From: Hyphomonadaceae bacterium
GTDB lineage: Bacteria; Pseudomonadota; Alphaproteobacteria; Caulobacterales; Hyphomonadaceae
Length of the DNA: 64,000 nt
Assembly (NCBI GenBank): GCA_022844345.1
Contig: JALHLU010000005.1
Location: 72,072-136,071, forward strand
Reading direction: 5' to 3'
In this document: piece after piece, positions 26,648 through 35,933 of the stretch
How positions within the stretch are numbered: the stretch's first letter is position 1
How the letters are laid out: every line of letters begins with the position of its first letter
Notes under the pieces: generated by a model
Database searches by the model: none
The model's input: only the letters and a program-made list of their open reading frames with translations
Told to the model about the DNA's origin: nothing
Program-made: the position numbers and the translations under genes

Positions 26648-27016
26648 TCACGACGGTGCATAGGCTAACCCAAGATCGCCGGCGGCCGCAGCAAGTCGGG
26701 CGTCCATCGTCCAGAGCTCCGTCGAACCGGCCAACACGACAGACGACAGCAGGTGAGCGTCGGTGTACCCGATCCCACGCGCAAACAACTTCCGCGCTTC
26801 GATGAAGGATCGCACCTCCTCTTCCGTGGCCAGCGGCGTCCGTGGAAGGTTCGCAAGGTCCTCGAGCGTGGCCTCACGGTCCTTCAGCGAGCCAAGCGCA
26901 AGCTCTCCCAGCACGTGATCATGCATGATGACCCGCCCAGCATTGAGCAGATCAACCAGCTGCGAGCCTCTCGCGCGAAAATGGGCGATCCAGATGGATG
27001 TGTCGGCCAGGATCAT
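26648..27016 (-). CDS. vapC: VapC-type PIN-domain toxin
   Basis: 122 residues. The PIN ribonuclease acidic residues are seen in ILADTSIWI (Asp about 5), the Glu of LGELALG (about 40), GYTDAHL (Asp about 92) and the final WTMDARL (Asp about 110). VapC toxins cut specific tRNAs or rRNA when not held by VapB. The ATG at 27016 starts directly at the PIN core, with AGGGG upstream; a longer open frame exists but is unrelated sequence. It is 13 bases after vapB. Confidence 0.9.
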   Translation of the reverse strand: MILADTSIWIAHFRARGSQLVDLLNAGRVIMHDHVLGELALGSLKDREATLEDLANLPRTPLATEEEVRSFIEARKLFARGIGYTDAHLLSSVVLAGSTELWTMDARLAAAAGDLGLAYAPS

Positions 27017-27029
27017 CGCTTGGCCCCTG

Positions 27030-27224
27030 TCAGGCCCGGGGCCGCCTGCGTGGCGGGGCAGCGGCCTTCGGATCGCCGCCGCCAAGCCGCGCGAGCCTCA
27101 GCGCGCTTTCGCGGGCGATCAGCGCCTTCAACGCCTCGCGCAGGAGCGCCGGGCGCTCCTCGATCCCCGTGAGCTTTTCAGCCCGTTCGAGGAGATCGTC
27201 GTCCAACGTTACAGTGGTGCGCAT
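27030..27224 (-). CDS. vapB: VapB-type antitoxin
   Basis: 64 residues starting MRTTVTLDDDLLERAEKL, the ribbon-helix-helix DNA-binding start of VapB antitoxins of the type that pairs with PIN toxins. The C-terminal part, Ala/Pro/Arg-rich, would wrap the toxin. AAGGAG lies 10 bases upstream of the ATG. The vapB-vapC order and 13-base gap are standard for this class. A likely self-regulation operator sits just upstream at 27241-27268. Confidence 0.88.
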   Translation of the reverse strand: MRTTVTLDDDLLERAEKLTGIEERPALLREALKALIARESALRLARLGGGDPKAAAPPRRRPRA

Positions 27225-27240
27225 GGCGGCCTGGCTCCTT

Positions 27241-27268
27241 ACGCATCAAGATACGCATCCTTTGATGC
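27241..27268 (-). promoter_or_regulatory. Candidate VapBC operator
   Basis: Inverted repeat GCATCAA (27243-27249) and TTGATGC (27262-27268) around a 12-base spacer; the spacer also holds a second ACGCATC (27253-27259), a direct repeat of 27241-27247. The element is 17-44 bases upstream of vapB, where VapB-VapC complexes normally bind to repress their own gene. Confidence 0.5.
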
Positions 27269-27347
27269 AAACTCAAGTGCAACACATGCCACTGCGAAGA
27301 TATCCGCAGACCCGCACACATTGCTCTCAGGCATTCTGCCGAAGCCA

Positions 27348-28142
27348 TCACGCGTCTTCGTTGAATGCATCTTCGAGCGCCACAATCAAGCGTGTGACGT
27401 CGCAGGCGTAAAGTCCGCTGGCATTCAGCGTATTGATCTCGATGATCCTGTAACCAAGAGGCGTATCTGCGATATCGATCACGAACGCGTCGTGCGGCTG
27501 CCAACCAGTTTTCGAATCAATGGCGGATGCAGCAAATGCGAGAACGGCTGGATCAACCCAAGCATCGAACGCGCCTTTACCGTCGCGCCGATACAGGCAG
27601 GCTGTCACGATTTCACCCTTCACCACCCACAACCGGTATTCTGAGTAGATGGTCTTGATCTGGCTTACCTGAACGACCGTATCTGCGTTAAGCGACGTCG
27701 CCTCAGCCACATCAAGCGCACAGACGCGCCCGCGCCACTCCTCGAAATCGCCGCGATCAAACGCCTGCCCTGCGAACGCTTTGCTGTCGTCCGTAGGGCG
27801 GACAAACATTCGATCGCTGGTGAAGCGCGCTCCTGACAAAGAAGAAACAACGATGTCATGATTGAGCATCAGCTCGCCCCAGCGCGCACGCTGCTCGACA
27901 AAATCATAGATGCCAATGTCAAAGACGCCCGGTTGCCACCCCATGCGGCTCGCGACGAGGCGCAACGAGTATGCGCCCATGCAGATCACGTTCCGTGTCG
28001 TCAACACAGGCGCGGGCAACAACTCGCCGACGAACGGTACGACCTTGTGCATCGACATCGGCAGGGACAGCCGCGCAAGGGCTTCAGGAAGCGCCTGCCC
28101 GCCGGGTCCACGAAAAAACCCGTCGTGCAGAATCCAGTGCAT
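27348..28142 (-). CDS. ATP-grasp domain protein of unknown function
   Basis: 264 residues. The C-terminal half fits an ATP-grasp enzyme: VRPTDDSKAFAGQ, then SEYRLWVVKGEIVTACLYR, and the metal-binding end DAFVIDIADTPLGYRIIEINTLN, where Asp, Glu and Asn would bind Mg-ATP. The N-terminal half (Trp/His-rich MHWILHDGFF..) is not familiar. ATP-grasp enzymes join a carboxylate to an amine or thiol; the substrate here is not known. The ATG is 8 bases beyond the trpB stop and has AGGGT before it. Base composition appears less GC-rich than trpB. Confidence 0.7.
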   Translation of the reverse strand: MHWILHDGFFRGPGGQALPEALARLSLPMSMHKVVPFVGELLPAPVLTTRNVICMGAYSLRLVASRMGWQPGVFDIGIYDFVEQRARWGELMLNHDIVVSSLSGARFTSDRMFVRPTDDSKAFAGQAFDRGDFEEWRGRVCALDVAEATSLNADTVVQVSQIKTIYSEYRLWVVKGEIVTACLYRRDGKGAFDAWVDPAVLAFAASAIDSKTGWQPHDAFVIDIADTPLGYRIIEINTLNASGLYACDVTRLIVALEDAFNEDA

Positions 28143-28150
28143 GACGAACC

Positions 28151-29365
28151 CTAGATCTCCATCCCCAGATGCCCGGCCACCGAGAAGATGTCCTTGTCGC
28201 CCCGGCCGCACATGTTCATCACGATGAGGCCGTCCTTGCCGAGCTCCTTCGCGATGTCTCCCACGCGCGCCAGGGCATGCGCGGGCTCCAGCGCCGGGAT
28301 GATGCCCTCGAGCCGCGTGCACAGCTGGAACGCCTCAAGCGCCTCCTTGTCCGTACACGTCCGATACTCCGCCCGCCCGGTCTCGTGCAGGAAGGCATGC
28401 TCCGGCCCGATGCCCGGATAGTCGAGCCCGGCCGAGATGGAGTGCGCATCGATGATCTGGCCGTCCTTGTCCTGCAGAAGGTAGGTGCGGTTGCCGTGCA
28501 GGATGCCCGGCATGCCGCCGGTCAGCGAGGCTGCATGCATCGGCGTATCGACGCCATGCCCGCCCGCCTCGACGCCAATCATCCTGACGCCTTCGTCCTC
28601 CAGGAACGGATGGAACAGGCCGATCGCGTTCGACCCTCCGCCGATCGCCGCCACCAGAACATCCGGCAGTCGGCCTTCCTGTTTCAGGATTTGCTCGCGC
28701 GCCTCGCGCCCGATCACGCTCTGGAAATCGCGCACCAGCATCGGATAGGGATGCGGCCCCGCCGCCGTGCCGATGACGTAAAACGTGTTCGACACGTTCG
28801 TCACCCAGTCGCGCAGCGCTTCGTTCATCGCATCCTTGAGCGTGCCCGTGCCCGAGGACACCGGCACGATCTCGGCGCCGAGCAGGCGCATGCGGAACAC
28901 GTTGGGCTTCTGGCGCTCCACATCGGTCTCACCCATGAACACCACGCACGGCAGACCAAAGCGCGCGCAGATCGTAGCTGTCGCAACGCCATGCTGGCCC
29001 GCCCCCGTCTCTGCGATTATGCGCGTCTTGCCCATGCGCCGGGCAAGGAGAACCTGCCCGATGCAGTTGTTGATCTTGTGCGCGCCCGTGTGGTTCAGCT
29101 CGTCGCGCTTCAGGTAGATCTTCGCCCCGCCAAAGTGCCTGGTCAGGCGCTCGGCGAAATACATTGGGCTCGGCCGGCCGACATAGTGTTCCAGCAGCCA
29201 GTCGAATTCCGCCTGGAAGCTGGGGTCGGCCTTTGCCCGCGCGTATTCCTGCTCGAGATCAAGCACCAGCGGCATCAGCGTCTCTGCGACGTACCGCCCG
29301 CCAAACGTGCCGAAACGCCCGTTCGCGTCGGGCCACTGGGACCAGGTGTTGGGGAGAGCCGTCAT
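28151..29365 (-). CDS. trpB: Tryptophan synthase beta chain
   Basis: 404 residues. PLP-dependent condensation of indole with serine. The PLP lysine is in HTGAHKINN (about residues 86-94), and the glycine loop GGGSNAIG binds the cofactor phosphate. The ATG at 29365 is preceded by GAGGAA and begins the conserved [13 protein letters not shown] region. trpB, trpA and trpF are all present but each is separated from the next by inserted genes. The 170 bases between trpB and the next upstream coding sequence include its promoter. Confidence 0.97.
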   Translation of the reverse strand: MTALPNTWSQWPDANGRFGTFGGRYVAETLMPLVLDLEQEYARAKADPSFQAEFDWLLEHYVGRPSPMYFAERLTRHFGGAKIYLKRDELNHTGAHKINNCIGQVLLARRMGKTRIIAETGAGQHGVATATICARFGLPCVVFMGETDVERQKPNVFRMRLLGAEIVPVSSGTGTLKDAMNEALRDWVTNVSNTFYVIGTAAGPHPYPMLVRDFQSVIGREAREQILKQEGRLPDVLVAAIGGGSNAIGLFHPFLEDEGVRMIGVEAGGHGVDTPMHAASLTGGMPGILHGNRTYLLQDKDGQIIDAHSISAGLDYPGIGPEHAFLHETGRAEYRTCTDKEALEAFQLCTRLEGIIPALEPAHALARVGDIAKELGKDGLIVMNMCGRGDKDIFSVAGHLGMEI

Positions 29366-29535
29366 AACCACTTCCTCGGTTGCGACGCGTCCTTTACGCC
29401 CTGCCCGCCCCCCTTGACCAGAGAGCAGATGAGCAGGGCGAAGATGCGCCGCACCGGGCAATGAACAGCCTATCCTGCCGCCGGGATCACACGCCAGCGG
29501 CAGGGTTTCGGCCCTAGAAGAGAGAGGACGCGGGG

Positions 29536-29730
29536 CTAGTCTTTTTCTTCCTCGTCGTCCCCGTCTTCAGCCTCGTCTTCCTCGCCGTCTTCGTCCTCGT
29601 CTTCGTCTTCGTCTTCTTCATCCTCTTCTTCCTCGTCTTCGGGAACAGCCAGCAGAGGATCGGGGTGGAACCCGGCGGACAGCAGGGCAAACTGCAGGTG
29701 GGCAGGTACGATTTCGAGTTCTGGCGACAC
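29536..29730 (-). CDS. Short acidic protein with Asp/Glu-rich tail
   Basis: 64 residues. The first 32 ([20 protein letters not shown]..) may form a small folded part; the last 32 are almost entirely Glu and Asp. The GTG at 29730 has a near-perfect ribosome binding site, AAGGAGG four bases before it, which is the main reason for calling it. A second reading frame over the same bases gives Lys/Thr repeats and has no such start. Acidic tails of this kind can act as nucleic-acid mimics or metal binders, but I know no family for it. Confidence 0.65.
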   Translation of the reverse strand: MSPELEIVPAHLQFALLSAGFHPDPLLAVPEDEEEEDEEDEDEDEDEDGEEDEAEDGDDEEEKD

Positions 29731-29898
29731 GTGGCCTCCTTATTTGTCAGCAACGAAGTATGGCAGCGGCGAATCACCGGACCATCGCATGTCTAATTGG
29801 ATCGCGTGTGACAGAAGGAAAGCATCGCTCCTGCAAGCGTCTGCCGCAGGGGTCATCCTGAGACAATCAGGCAGAGGTGGAGACGGGAGACGGACGGC

Positions 29899-30561
29899 AT
29901 GCGGTTCTTGGATCTCACATCCTGGCAGGGCATCCTGCTTACGATCTTCGGGGTGGCGCTTATCGCCCTCATCGGCGTCGGCATCCGCGTCCTGATAATG
30001 CTGACCATCCAGCAACGCCAGCAGCGCATGAACCGCCAGATCAATGAGCGCCTGCGCACGCTGATCGCCGCCTACAAGATGCTCGGCGGCTCCTTCACCG
30101 GCGAACTCAGCGTCGACCCCACACACCTGCGCGAACTCAACCAGCGGGCCCGGGAACAGGGCGTGGACGCCCCCGACGCCAACGGATCCGACCGCGTGCG
30201 CCGGATCCGCGATTCCGTCGAAGCTGCGCTGTCGGACATCATCCTGCTCGGTTCGGAGGAGCATGTGCGTCTGGCCAGCCAGGCTGCGCGTGACATGGTC
30301 GCGGGCCGTCCGATCCACACTGCCGAGCTCGTCGTCTCGCTCCGCAACTTCATCCGCCAGGCCCTCGACCTTGCGCCCATCCCGGCAGGGGTCGAGATCC
30401 CCTCACAAGGCCCGACCCGCCAGCAGGCCGGCGGCGGACGTGGCAAGGGCGAAGGCGAAAGAGGCGGCCGCGGCGGCGGCGGCATGGGTGGCGGTGGGGG
30501 CGGCGCCGGCGGCGCGGGCCTCGGGATGGGCGGCAGCGGCCGCGCGGCGGACGACGCCTGA
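29899..30561 (+). CDS. Membrane-anchored protein with Gly-rich C-terminus
   Basis: 220 residues. One N-terminal membrane helix (about 11-36), a helical basic middle (QQRQQRMNRQINERLRTLIAAYK..) and a C-terminal tail (about 175-215) made largely of Gly with Arg and Met. The middle, ending near LVVSLRNFIRQALDL, is probably cytoplasmic. I do not recognise a function. GGGAGACGG precedes the ATG. The next gene, a nitroreductase, starts 78 bases later on the same strand. Confidence 0.72.
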   Translation: MRFLDLTSWQGILLTIFGVALIALIGVGIRVLIMLTIQQRQQRMNRQINERLRTLIAAYKMLGGSFTGELSVDPTHLRELNQRAREQGVDAPDANGSDRVRRIRDSVEAALSDIILLGSEEHVRLASQAARDMVAGRPIHTAELVVSLRNFIRQALDLAPIPAGVEIPSQGPTRQQAGGGRGKGEGERGGRGGGGMGGGGGGAGGAGLGMGGSGRAADDA

Positions 30562-30639
30562 AGCCTTCCCTCGCAGAGCGTCCCAGGACCCGCTTGCAGA
30601 GGCTATCGCCGCAGGCCAGTAGGAGGCGCTGATATCTCG

Positions 30640-31335
30640 ATGCACGAAGGCTCCTCCATGCAGTACGACGAAGTGATCTTCGGCCGCCGCAGTATTCGCG
30701 GCTACAAGCCAGATCCCGTCCCCCGGAAAGTGATCGAGGAAGTACTCGCGCTCGCCATGCGTGCGCCTACATCGATGAACACCCAGCCCTGGCATTTCTA
30801 CGTGATCACCGGCGAACCGCTGGACCGCATCCGCGCCGGCAACACCGAGCGCAACCTTGCGGGCGTGCCGCACTCGCGCGAATTCCGCATCGGCCAGCCC
30901 TTTGCCGGCGAGCACCGCGAGCGCCAGATCGGCGTCGCCAAGCAGTTGTTCAGCGCGATGGGCATCGCCCGCGATGACAAGGATGCGCGTCAGGACTGGG
31001 TGATGCGCGGCTTCCGCCAGTTCGATGCGCCGGTGTGCGTCATCATCACCTATGACCGCGACCTCGACGGCAGCGACGACACGCCGTTCGACTGCGGCGG
31101 CGTCGCCAATGCGCTGGTCAACGCAGCCTGGTCGCGCGGCCTCGGCACGGTCATCAACAGCCAGGGCATCATGCAATCGCCCGTCGTGCGCGAGCACGCC
31201 GGCATCCCCGCCGATCAGGTCATCATGAAGAGCATCGCGCTCGGCTGGCCCGACGACACCTTCCCCGCCAACGCCGTCGTATCCGAGCGCAAGCCGATCG
31301 AGGAAGCGGCGGTGTTCGTGGGGTTTGAGGACTGA
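30640..31335 (+). CDS. Nitroreductase family protein
   Basis: 231 residues of the FMN-dependent nitroreductase fold. FGRRSIRGYK near the N-terminus binds the FMN phosphate, followed by APTSMNTQPWHFYVI and a later LGWPDDTFPAN typical of the end of the family. It would reduce nitro-aromatics or quinones with NAD(P)H. The first ATG (30640) is 13 bases after AGGAGG; a second ATG at 30658 has GAAGG seven bases before it and would drop six residues; I cannot choose firmly. Confidence 0.9.
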   Translation: MHEGSSMQYDEVIFGRRSIRGYKPDPVPRKVIEEVLALAMRAPTSMNTQPWHFYVITGEPLDRIRAGNTERNLAGVPHSREFRIGQPFAGEHRERQIGVAKQLFSAMGIARDDKDARQDWVMRGFRQFDAPVCVIITYDRDLDGSDDTPFDCGGVANALVNAAWSRGLGTVINSQGIMQSPVVREHAGIPADQVIMKSIALGWPDDTFPANAVVSERKPIEEAAVFVGFED

Positions 31336-31364
31336 TCGGTGGAAGGGAACCGGCCGGTCTTGGT

Positions 31365-32078
31365 TTACAAGACTTGCCCGCCCAAAATCCCATCCGTCCA
31401 CGCTCTTACTTGGGGCCCGACGAACGGCGCGAAATAGAGAAGTTCGGCGGCGGTGATAACACCAGCAAAGGTTAGCAGCCCCATCCTGAATGGCTTCAAC
31501 CACCCTGCGATAACGAACTGCATGACTATGGAAAGAGCGAAGAGGCTGAGTCTCTGGCCTTCGCTAATGAACGGCAGCAGCGAATCGTGCACAGGCACCG
31601 GCTGCTTCAGGTGGAGTGCGGCAGGGTCCCCGCCTTGGAACACGATTGTACCGAAGACAAAAATATAGGCCAGCATCAGAGGAGCGGCCCAGTTAATGCT
31701 CCAGCGGAGCCATGTCGGTAGACCCGCGATCGATATAGGCCTCATAAATTTCCGGATGCCGAATAAGGCAGGGATCGTCACGGTGCTCATGAAGACGATC
31801 GTGTTTACCGTGGCCGCGCTCAGGTCAGGGATGAATGGCAACTGTCCGACCAACGCACCAATCTGGTCAGCCACCACGGACCAACCGACAACTAACGCGT
31901 GGATCGCGCGCGCTGCCTCATAACTCTCAAGGCCGACCACGTCCGCAAGAAGGGTAATGGCCGACAGGGCTCCAACGAAACCTCTAACGAACGTGTTCAG
32001 CCAGAGGAACTTAGCGACACGAGGCCAAGGACGGCCAGGATCGGCTGGAACATCAGATATGGCAGTCTGAGCGGTCAT
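31365..32078 (-). CDS. Integral membrane protein, unknown function
   Basis: 237 residues with about five hydrophobic helices (about 25-45, 90-110, 128-150, 180-200, 207-228). I do not recognise a family. The sequence is visibly less GC-biased at third positions than trpF and ihfB nearby, which suggests it arrived separately. A start at 32078 is used; 13 codons upstream another start is possible. It sits between the nitroreductase gene (convergent) and trpF. Confidence 0.65.
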   Translation of the reverse strand: MTAQTAISDVPADPGRPWPRVAKFLWLNTFVRGFVGALSAITLLADVVGLESYEAARAIHALVVGWSVVADQIGALVGQLPFIPDLSAATVNTIVFMSTVTIPALFGIRKFMRPISIAGLPTWLRWSINWAAPLMLAYIFVFGTIVFQGGDPAALHLKQPVPVHDSLLPFISEGQRLSLFALSIVMQFVIAGWLKPFRMGLLTFAGVITAAELLYFAPFVGPQVRAWTDGILGGQVL

Positions 32079-32154
32079 GAGAATCTCTGCGCCGCGACAG
32101 TATCTGAGGATAGCCAAGTCACCGCAACCACGGACAGCATAGCGTTACGCCCGC

Positions 32155-32805
32155 CTAGTCGCCTGCCTTCGCCGCCGCGATGAACGCTGCAACCTTCACA
32201 GCATCCTTCACACTCGGGCTCGACTCGACGCCGGAGGACACATCCACCGCGCCTGCGCCCGAGAGCCGGATCGCTTCGGCGACATTATCGGCCGTGAGGC
32301 CGCCCGACAGCGTCCAGTCCTCGTGATCATGGACACGGAATCCCTTGAGGATCGACCAGTCGAAGCTCCTGCCATGCCCGCCCTCGCGCAGGGCGCCTTT
32401 GGGCGGTTTGGCGTCGAACAGGAAGGCGTCGGCCGCCTCGAAGTCCGCCGCCTCGGCAAGGTCACGCGGCCGCTCGATGCCCATCGCCTTGATCACGGGA
32501 ACCAGCTGGTGCCGGCGCGAGAACGCCGCCACCTGTCCGGGGGTTTCCTTGCCATGCAGCTGCACCGCGCCGATCTCCGGGGTCTCATCCACCAGCCTGT
32601 CGAGCCAGGGCACAGCCATGGTCGCCACCACCCACGGCTCGGCGCCCAGTTCGGCGGCACGGCGGATCAGCGCCTGCGCCAGATCGAAGTCCACGAAGCG
32701 GGGACTGGTGTCGACCACCACAACGCCGATCATGTCGGCGCCGGCCGCAACCGCCATCTCGACATCGGCCTCGCGGGTCAGCCCGCAGATCTTCACGCTG
32801 ACCAT
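32155..32805 (-). CDS. trpF: Phosphoribosylanthranilate isomerase
   Basis: 216 residues, a TIM barrel. The catalytic Cys is in VKICGLT (about 4-10); the catalytic Asp is probably the one in FLFDAKPPKG; and the phosphate-binding end LSGGLTADNV and GVESSPSVKD is clear. It converts PRA to CdRP in tryptophan synthesis. The ATG at 32805 has CGGAGG before it. In related genomes trpF leads trpB-trpA; here four genes (31.4 and 29.5-30.6 kb) separate trpF from trpB. A terminator-like hairpin for mscL lies just upstream. Confidence 0.95.
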   Translation of the reverse strand: MVSVKICGLTREADVEMAVAAGADMIGVVVVDTSPRFVDFDLAQALIRRAAELGAEPWVVATMAVPWLDRLVDETPEIGAVQLHGKETPGQVAAFSRRHQLVPVIKAMGIERPRDLAEAADFEAADAFLFDAKPPKGALREGGHGRSFDWSILKGFRVHDHEDWTLSGGLTADNVAEAIRLSGAGAVDVSSGVESSPSVKDAVKVAAFIAAAKAGD

Positions 32806-32837
32806 GCCTGCCTCCGCATGCAAACAAAGCACAATTC

Positions 32838-32870
32838 AAGAAACAGAAAGGGCGGCCGTGGAGGCCGCCC
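32838..32870 (-). terminator. Rho-independent terminator of mscL
   Basis: On the minus strand, GGGCGGCC at 32870-32863 pairs with GGCCGCCC at 32857-32850 around a five-base loop, and a T-rich stretch (TTTCTGTTTCTTG) follows. It is 42 bases after the mscL stop and before trpF. Confidence 0.8.
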
Positions 32871-32912
32871 CTTCCGCACTCTACATAACTCTACCAAGAA
32901 CGTCCAAATACA

Positions 32913-33326
32913 TCAGCGGCCTTTTGCCAGCAAGTCCCTGATCTCGACCAGCAGCTTCTCCTCGGCCGAGGGAACCGGCGGCGCTGCGGGCGCCTCGGCC
33001 TCTTTTTTCTTCATGCGGTTCATCGCCTTGACCACCATGAACATCGCGAACGCGACAATCAGGAAGTTGATGGTGAACTGGATGAACTTTCCATAAGCGA
33101 TCACGACGGCGGGCACAGGCTCGCCTGCGGCATTGACCATCGCGGCCTTCAGTTCATAGCCCAGGTCGGCGAAATTCACCCCGCCGGTGACCACCCCGAT
33201 GATGGGCATGAATATATCGGCCACCATCGAATTGACGATCAGGCCGAAGGCCCCGCCGATGATCACGCCGATTGCGAGATCAACGACGTTGCCTCGCATT
33301 GCAAAGTCCCGGAATTCCTTGAGCAA
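32913..33326 (-). CDS. mscL: Large-conductance mechanosensitive channel MscL
   Basis: 137 residues. The N-terminal [24 protein letters not shown] is the pore-lining first helix of MscL; a second helix (about 80-100) precedes a charged C-terminal bundle ending [14 protein letters not shown]. It opens under membrane tension to release solutes on osmotic downshock. The start is TTG at 33326, supported by GGAGGGGAG upstream and by the conserved MLKEF start. It replaces the small lapA gene that often lies between ihfB and trpF in relatives (from memory). Confidence 0.95.
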   Translation of the reverse strand: MLKEFRDFAMRGNVVDLAIGVIIGGAFGLIVNSMVADIFMPIIGVVTGGVNFADLGYELKAAMVNAAGEPVPAVVIAYGKFIQFTINFLIVAFAMFMVVKAMNRMKKKEAEAPAAPPVPSAEEKLLVEIRDLLAKGR

Positions 33327-33462
33327 GATATCTCCCCTCCTGCCACACGGCGCGTGTGATGCGCCGGTTACAGTCTCGCAATGCCGCAGCCCAGCGTCCA
33401 GCCCGAATCAGGAAAGCCGGCTATTCCCCGCCGGCGCGGGCGCCCCAACATGGGCATAGGCG

Positions 33463-33765
33463 TCAGGTCCGGTCTTCGGGGTCCTGGCCGTTGTTCAGGC
33501 GCGAGCGAAGCTCCTTGCCGGCCTTGAAGAACGGCACGTGCTTGGCCTCGACCGACACGGAATTCCCCGTACGCGGATTGCGCCCCGTGCGGGCGTCGCG
33601 CTTGCGAACCGAGAAAGCGCCAAAGCCGCGCAGCTCCACCCGGTCGCCCCGCTCCAGCGCGGCGGCGATCTCGTCGAATATGACATCGACGATCCGTTCG
33701 ACCTCGCGGGCCTTCAGGTTCGGGTTCTCTTCAGCGAGCTTGGTGATCAGTTCGGAACGCAGCAT
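33463..33765 (-). CDS. ihfB: Integration host factor subunit beta
   Basis: 100 residues, the normal size of an HU/IHF subunit. [22 protein letters not shown] (in part) is the DNA-binding arm with the Pro that inserts in the minor groove, and [11 protein letters not shown] ends the domain. The start MLRSELI is typical of IHF beta rather than HU. The rpsA-ihfB order is the usual one. 136 bases separate it from mscL. Confidence 0.95.
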   Translation of the reverse strand: MLRSELITKLAEENPNLKAREVERIVDVIFDEIAAALERGDRVELRGFGAFSVRKRDARTGRNPRTGNSVSVEAKHVPFFKAGKELRSRLNNGQDPEDRT

Positions 33766-33900
33766 GACGCCAAAATTGCGCTAAGCGTCGAGGAAGGCAA
33801 GAGATTTTCGCAACCCCCCTGCATCTGGCGGGGTCCGGGTGCGCCATTCCGGGTCAGCCCCGAGCGATTCAGGACGGCATTGCCCCGTCAGGCAGGCCCC

Positions 33901-33934
33901 AAAAACGCAGAACGCCCCCGCTTTCGCGAGGGCG
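33901..33934 (-). terminator. Rho-independent terminator of rpsA
   Basis: Nine-base stem (33913-33921 with 33926-33934, one G-T pair) around a TTTC/GAAA loop. On the minus strand it is followed by TTCTGCGTTTTT. It lies 27 bases after the rpsA stop. Confidence 0.82.
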
Positions 33935-33961
33935 CTCAACATTTCGTCCCGAAGGAAAGAC

Positions 33962-35653
33962 CTAGTCTTCCTTCTTCGCGTTCTTGAGAGCCGCGCCGAG
34001 GATGTCGCCCAGCGAAGCGCCCGAGTCGGCCGAGCCGTACTGTTCCACGGCTTCCTTCTCGTCCTTGATCTCCATTGCCTTGATCGACAGCGAGACCTTG
34101 CGGCCCGCCTTGTCGAACGCGGTGACGAGAGCATCGACCTTGTCGCCAACAGCGAAACGCTCCGGACGCTGGTCGCCGCGATCGCGTGCGAGGTCAGCCT
34201 TGCGGATGAAGGACTTCATCGCGCCGTCGGCGATCGACACTTCGATGCCGCCCGTGGTGATCTCGGTGACGGTCGTGGTGACGATCGAGTTCTTGCGCAG
34301 GTCGATCGTTTCGGTCGGATCCTGGCTGAGCTGCTTGATGCCCAGCGAGATGCGCTCCTTCTCGATGTCGATGTCGAGAACGCGCGCCGAGACCGGGTCG
34401 CCCTTGTTGTACTTCTTGATGGCTTCCTCGCCCGGCTCGTTCCAGTCGATGTCGTTGATGTGGACCATGCCGTCGAGATCGGGGCCGAGGCCGACAAACA
34501 GGCCGAACTCGGTGATGCCCCGCACTTCGCCCTCGATGTTGGTGCCGATCGGGTGCTCAGCCTGGAAGGCTTCCCACGGATTGTGCATGACCTGCTTGAG
34601 GCCGAGCGAGATGCGGCGCTTCTCGGCGTCGACATCCAGCACCATCACGTCCACTTCCTGCGAAGAGGAAATGATCTTGCCGGGGTGCACGTTCTTCTTC
34701 GTCCAGCTCATTTCGGAGACGTGGATCAGGCCTTCAACGCCATCTTCCAGTTCAACGAACGCGCCGTAGTCCGTGATGTTCGTGACGCGGCCCGTCAGCT
34801 TGGCGCCGACCGGGTATTTGGCGGAGACGCCATCCCACGGATCGGTCATCAGCTGCTTCATGCCGAGCGAAATACGCTGCGTGTCCGGGTTGATCTTGAT
34901 GATCTGGACTTCGACTTCCTGGCCGACTTCCACAACCTGAGACGGGTGCGAAACGCGCTTCCAGCTCATGTCGGTGACGTGCAGCAGGCCATCGATGCCG
35001 CCCAGGTCCACGAACGCGCCGTAGTCGGTAATGTTCTTGACGACGCCCTTGCGCTTTTCGCCCTCGGCCATGTTGCCGACGATCTCGGCGCGCTGTTCCG
35101 CACGCGACTCTTCGAGCACGGCGCGGCGCGAGACGACGATGTTGCCGCGCGGACGGTCCATCTTGAGGATGGCGAACGGCTGGGCCTGGCCCATGAGCGG
35201 GCCGACGTCGCGGATCGGACGGATGTCGACTTGCGAACCGGGAAGGAAGGCGTTGACGCCGCCGAGGTCGACCGTGAAGCCGCCTTTGACGCGGCCGACG
35301 ATCGTGCCTTTGACAGTCTCTTTCTTCTCGGACAGGCGCTCGAGGCGCGTCCAGGCTTCTTCACGCTTGGCCTTGTCGCGCGAGAGAACCGCGTCTCCGA
35401 GCGCGTTCTCGATGCGCTCCAGGTAGACTTCGACGATCGAGCCGACCGTGGGCTGTGTTTCGTCAGCGGCGAATTCGCGGGCCGGGATGCGGCCTTCGGT
35501 TTTCAGGCCGACGTCCACGGTGATGAAGTCGCCGCCGACAGCCGTGACCGTGGCGGGGACAACCCGCCCTTCGATCATGGCTGAGCCGGCAAAGCTGTCT
35601 TCAAAGAGAGCGGCAAAATCGTCGGTAGTCGGGTTCATGGTGGCGACAGGCAT
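33962..35653 (-). CDS. rpsA: 30S ribosomal protein S1
   Basis: 563 residues with six S1 repeats. The repeats show the recurring pattern GAFVDLGGIDGLLHVTDMSW / GAFVELEDGVEGLIHVSEMSW in parts, starting near residues 110, 195, 280, 367 and 453 after a divergent first one. S1 binds mRNA on the 30S subunit and helps initiation. The ATG at 35653 has GGAG seven bases upstream; the next ATG (35638) would give a five-residue shorter protein. Open frame continues far upstream but is not S1-like. It is the usual partner of ihfB and normally follows cmk; here two opposite-strand genes intervene. Confidence 0.96.
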   Translation of the reverse strand: MPVATMNPTTDDFAALFEDSFAGSAMIEGRVVPATVTAVGGDFITVDVGLKTEGRIPAREFAADETQPTVGSIVEVYLERIENALGDAVLSRDKAKREEAWTRLERLSEKKETVKGTIVGRVKGGFTVDLGGVNAFLPGSQVDIRPIRDVGPLMGQAQPFAILKMDRPRGNIVVSRRAVLEESRAEQRAEIVGNMAEGEKRKGVVKNITDYGAFVDLGGIDGLLHVTDMSWKRVSHPSQVVEVGQEVEVQIIKINPDTQRISLGMKQLMTDPWDGVSAKYPVGAKLTGRVTNITDYGAFVELEDGVEGLIHVSEMSWTKKNVHPGKIISSSQEVDVMVLDVDAEKRRISLGLKQVMHNPWEAFQAEHPIGTNIEGEVRGITEFGLFVGLGPDLDGMVHINDIDWNEPGEEAIKKYNKGDPVSARVLDIDIEKERISLGIKQLSQDPTETIDLRKNSIVTTTVTEITTGGIEVSIADGAMKSFIRKADLARDRGDQRPERFAVGDKVDALVTAFDKAGRKVSLSIKAMEIKDEKEAVEQYGSADSGASLGDILGAALKNAKKED

Positions 35654-35933
35654 CAAGGCTCCAATGGATTTGATAATTTCAGGCCAGCCGGTTGTCCCGG
35701 CGGTCTCGCCGCGGAATGCGGCGTGAATGCTGAATTTCCGCGGGTCAGCTGGGGATTTCGCGGTTCCAGCCGGGCAAGCCGGCGTGACCACGAGAGCTGT
35801 CCACTCTGCGGGAGCGGGTCTGTAGGCGTTGAAGCCCGGAGAAGTCAAGCGAAAGGGGAATCCGGCGGAAGGGACAGCCAGCATGGCTTTGCCGTCGTAT
35901 AGAGTGGGCGCAGTCAAACTGAGGGAGCTCTCC

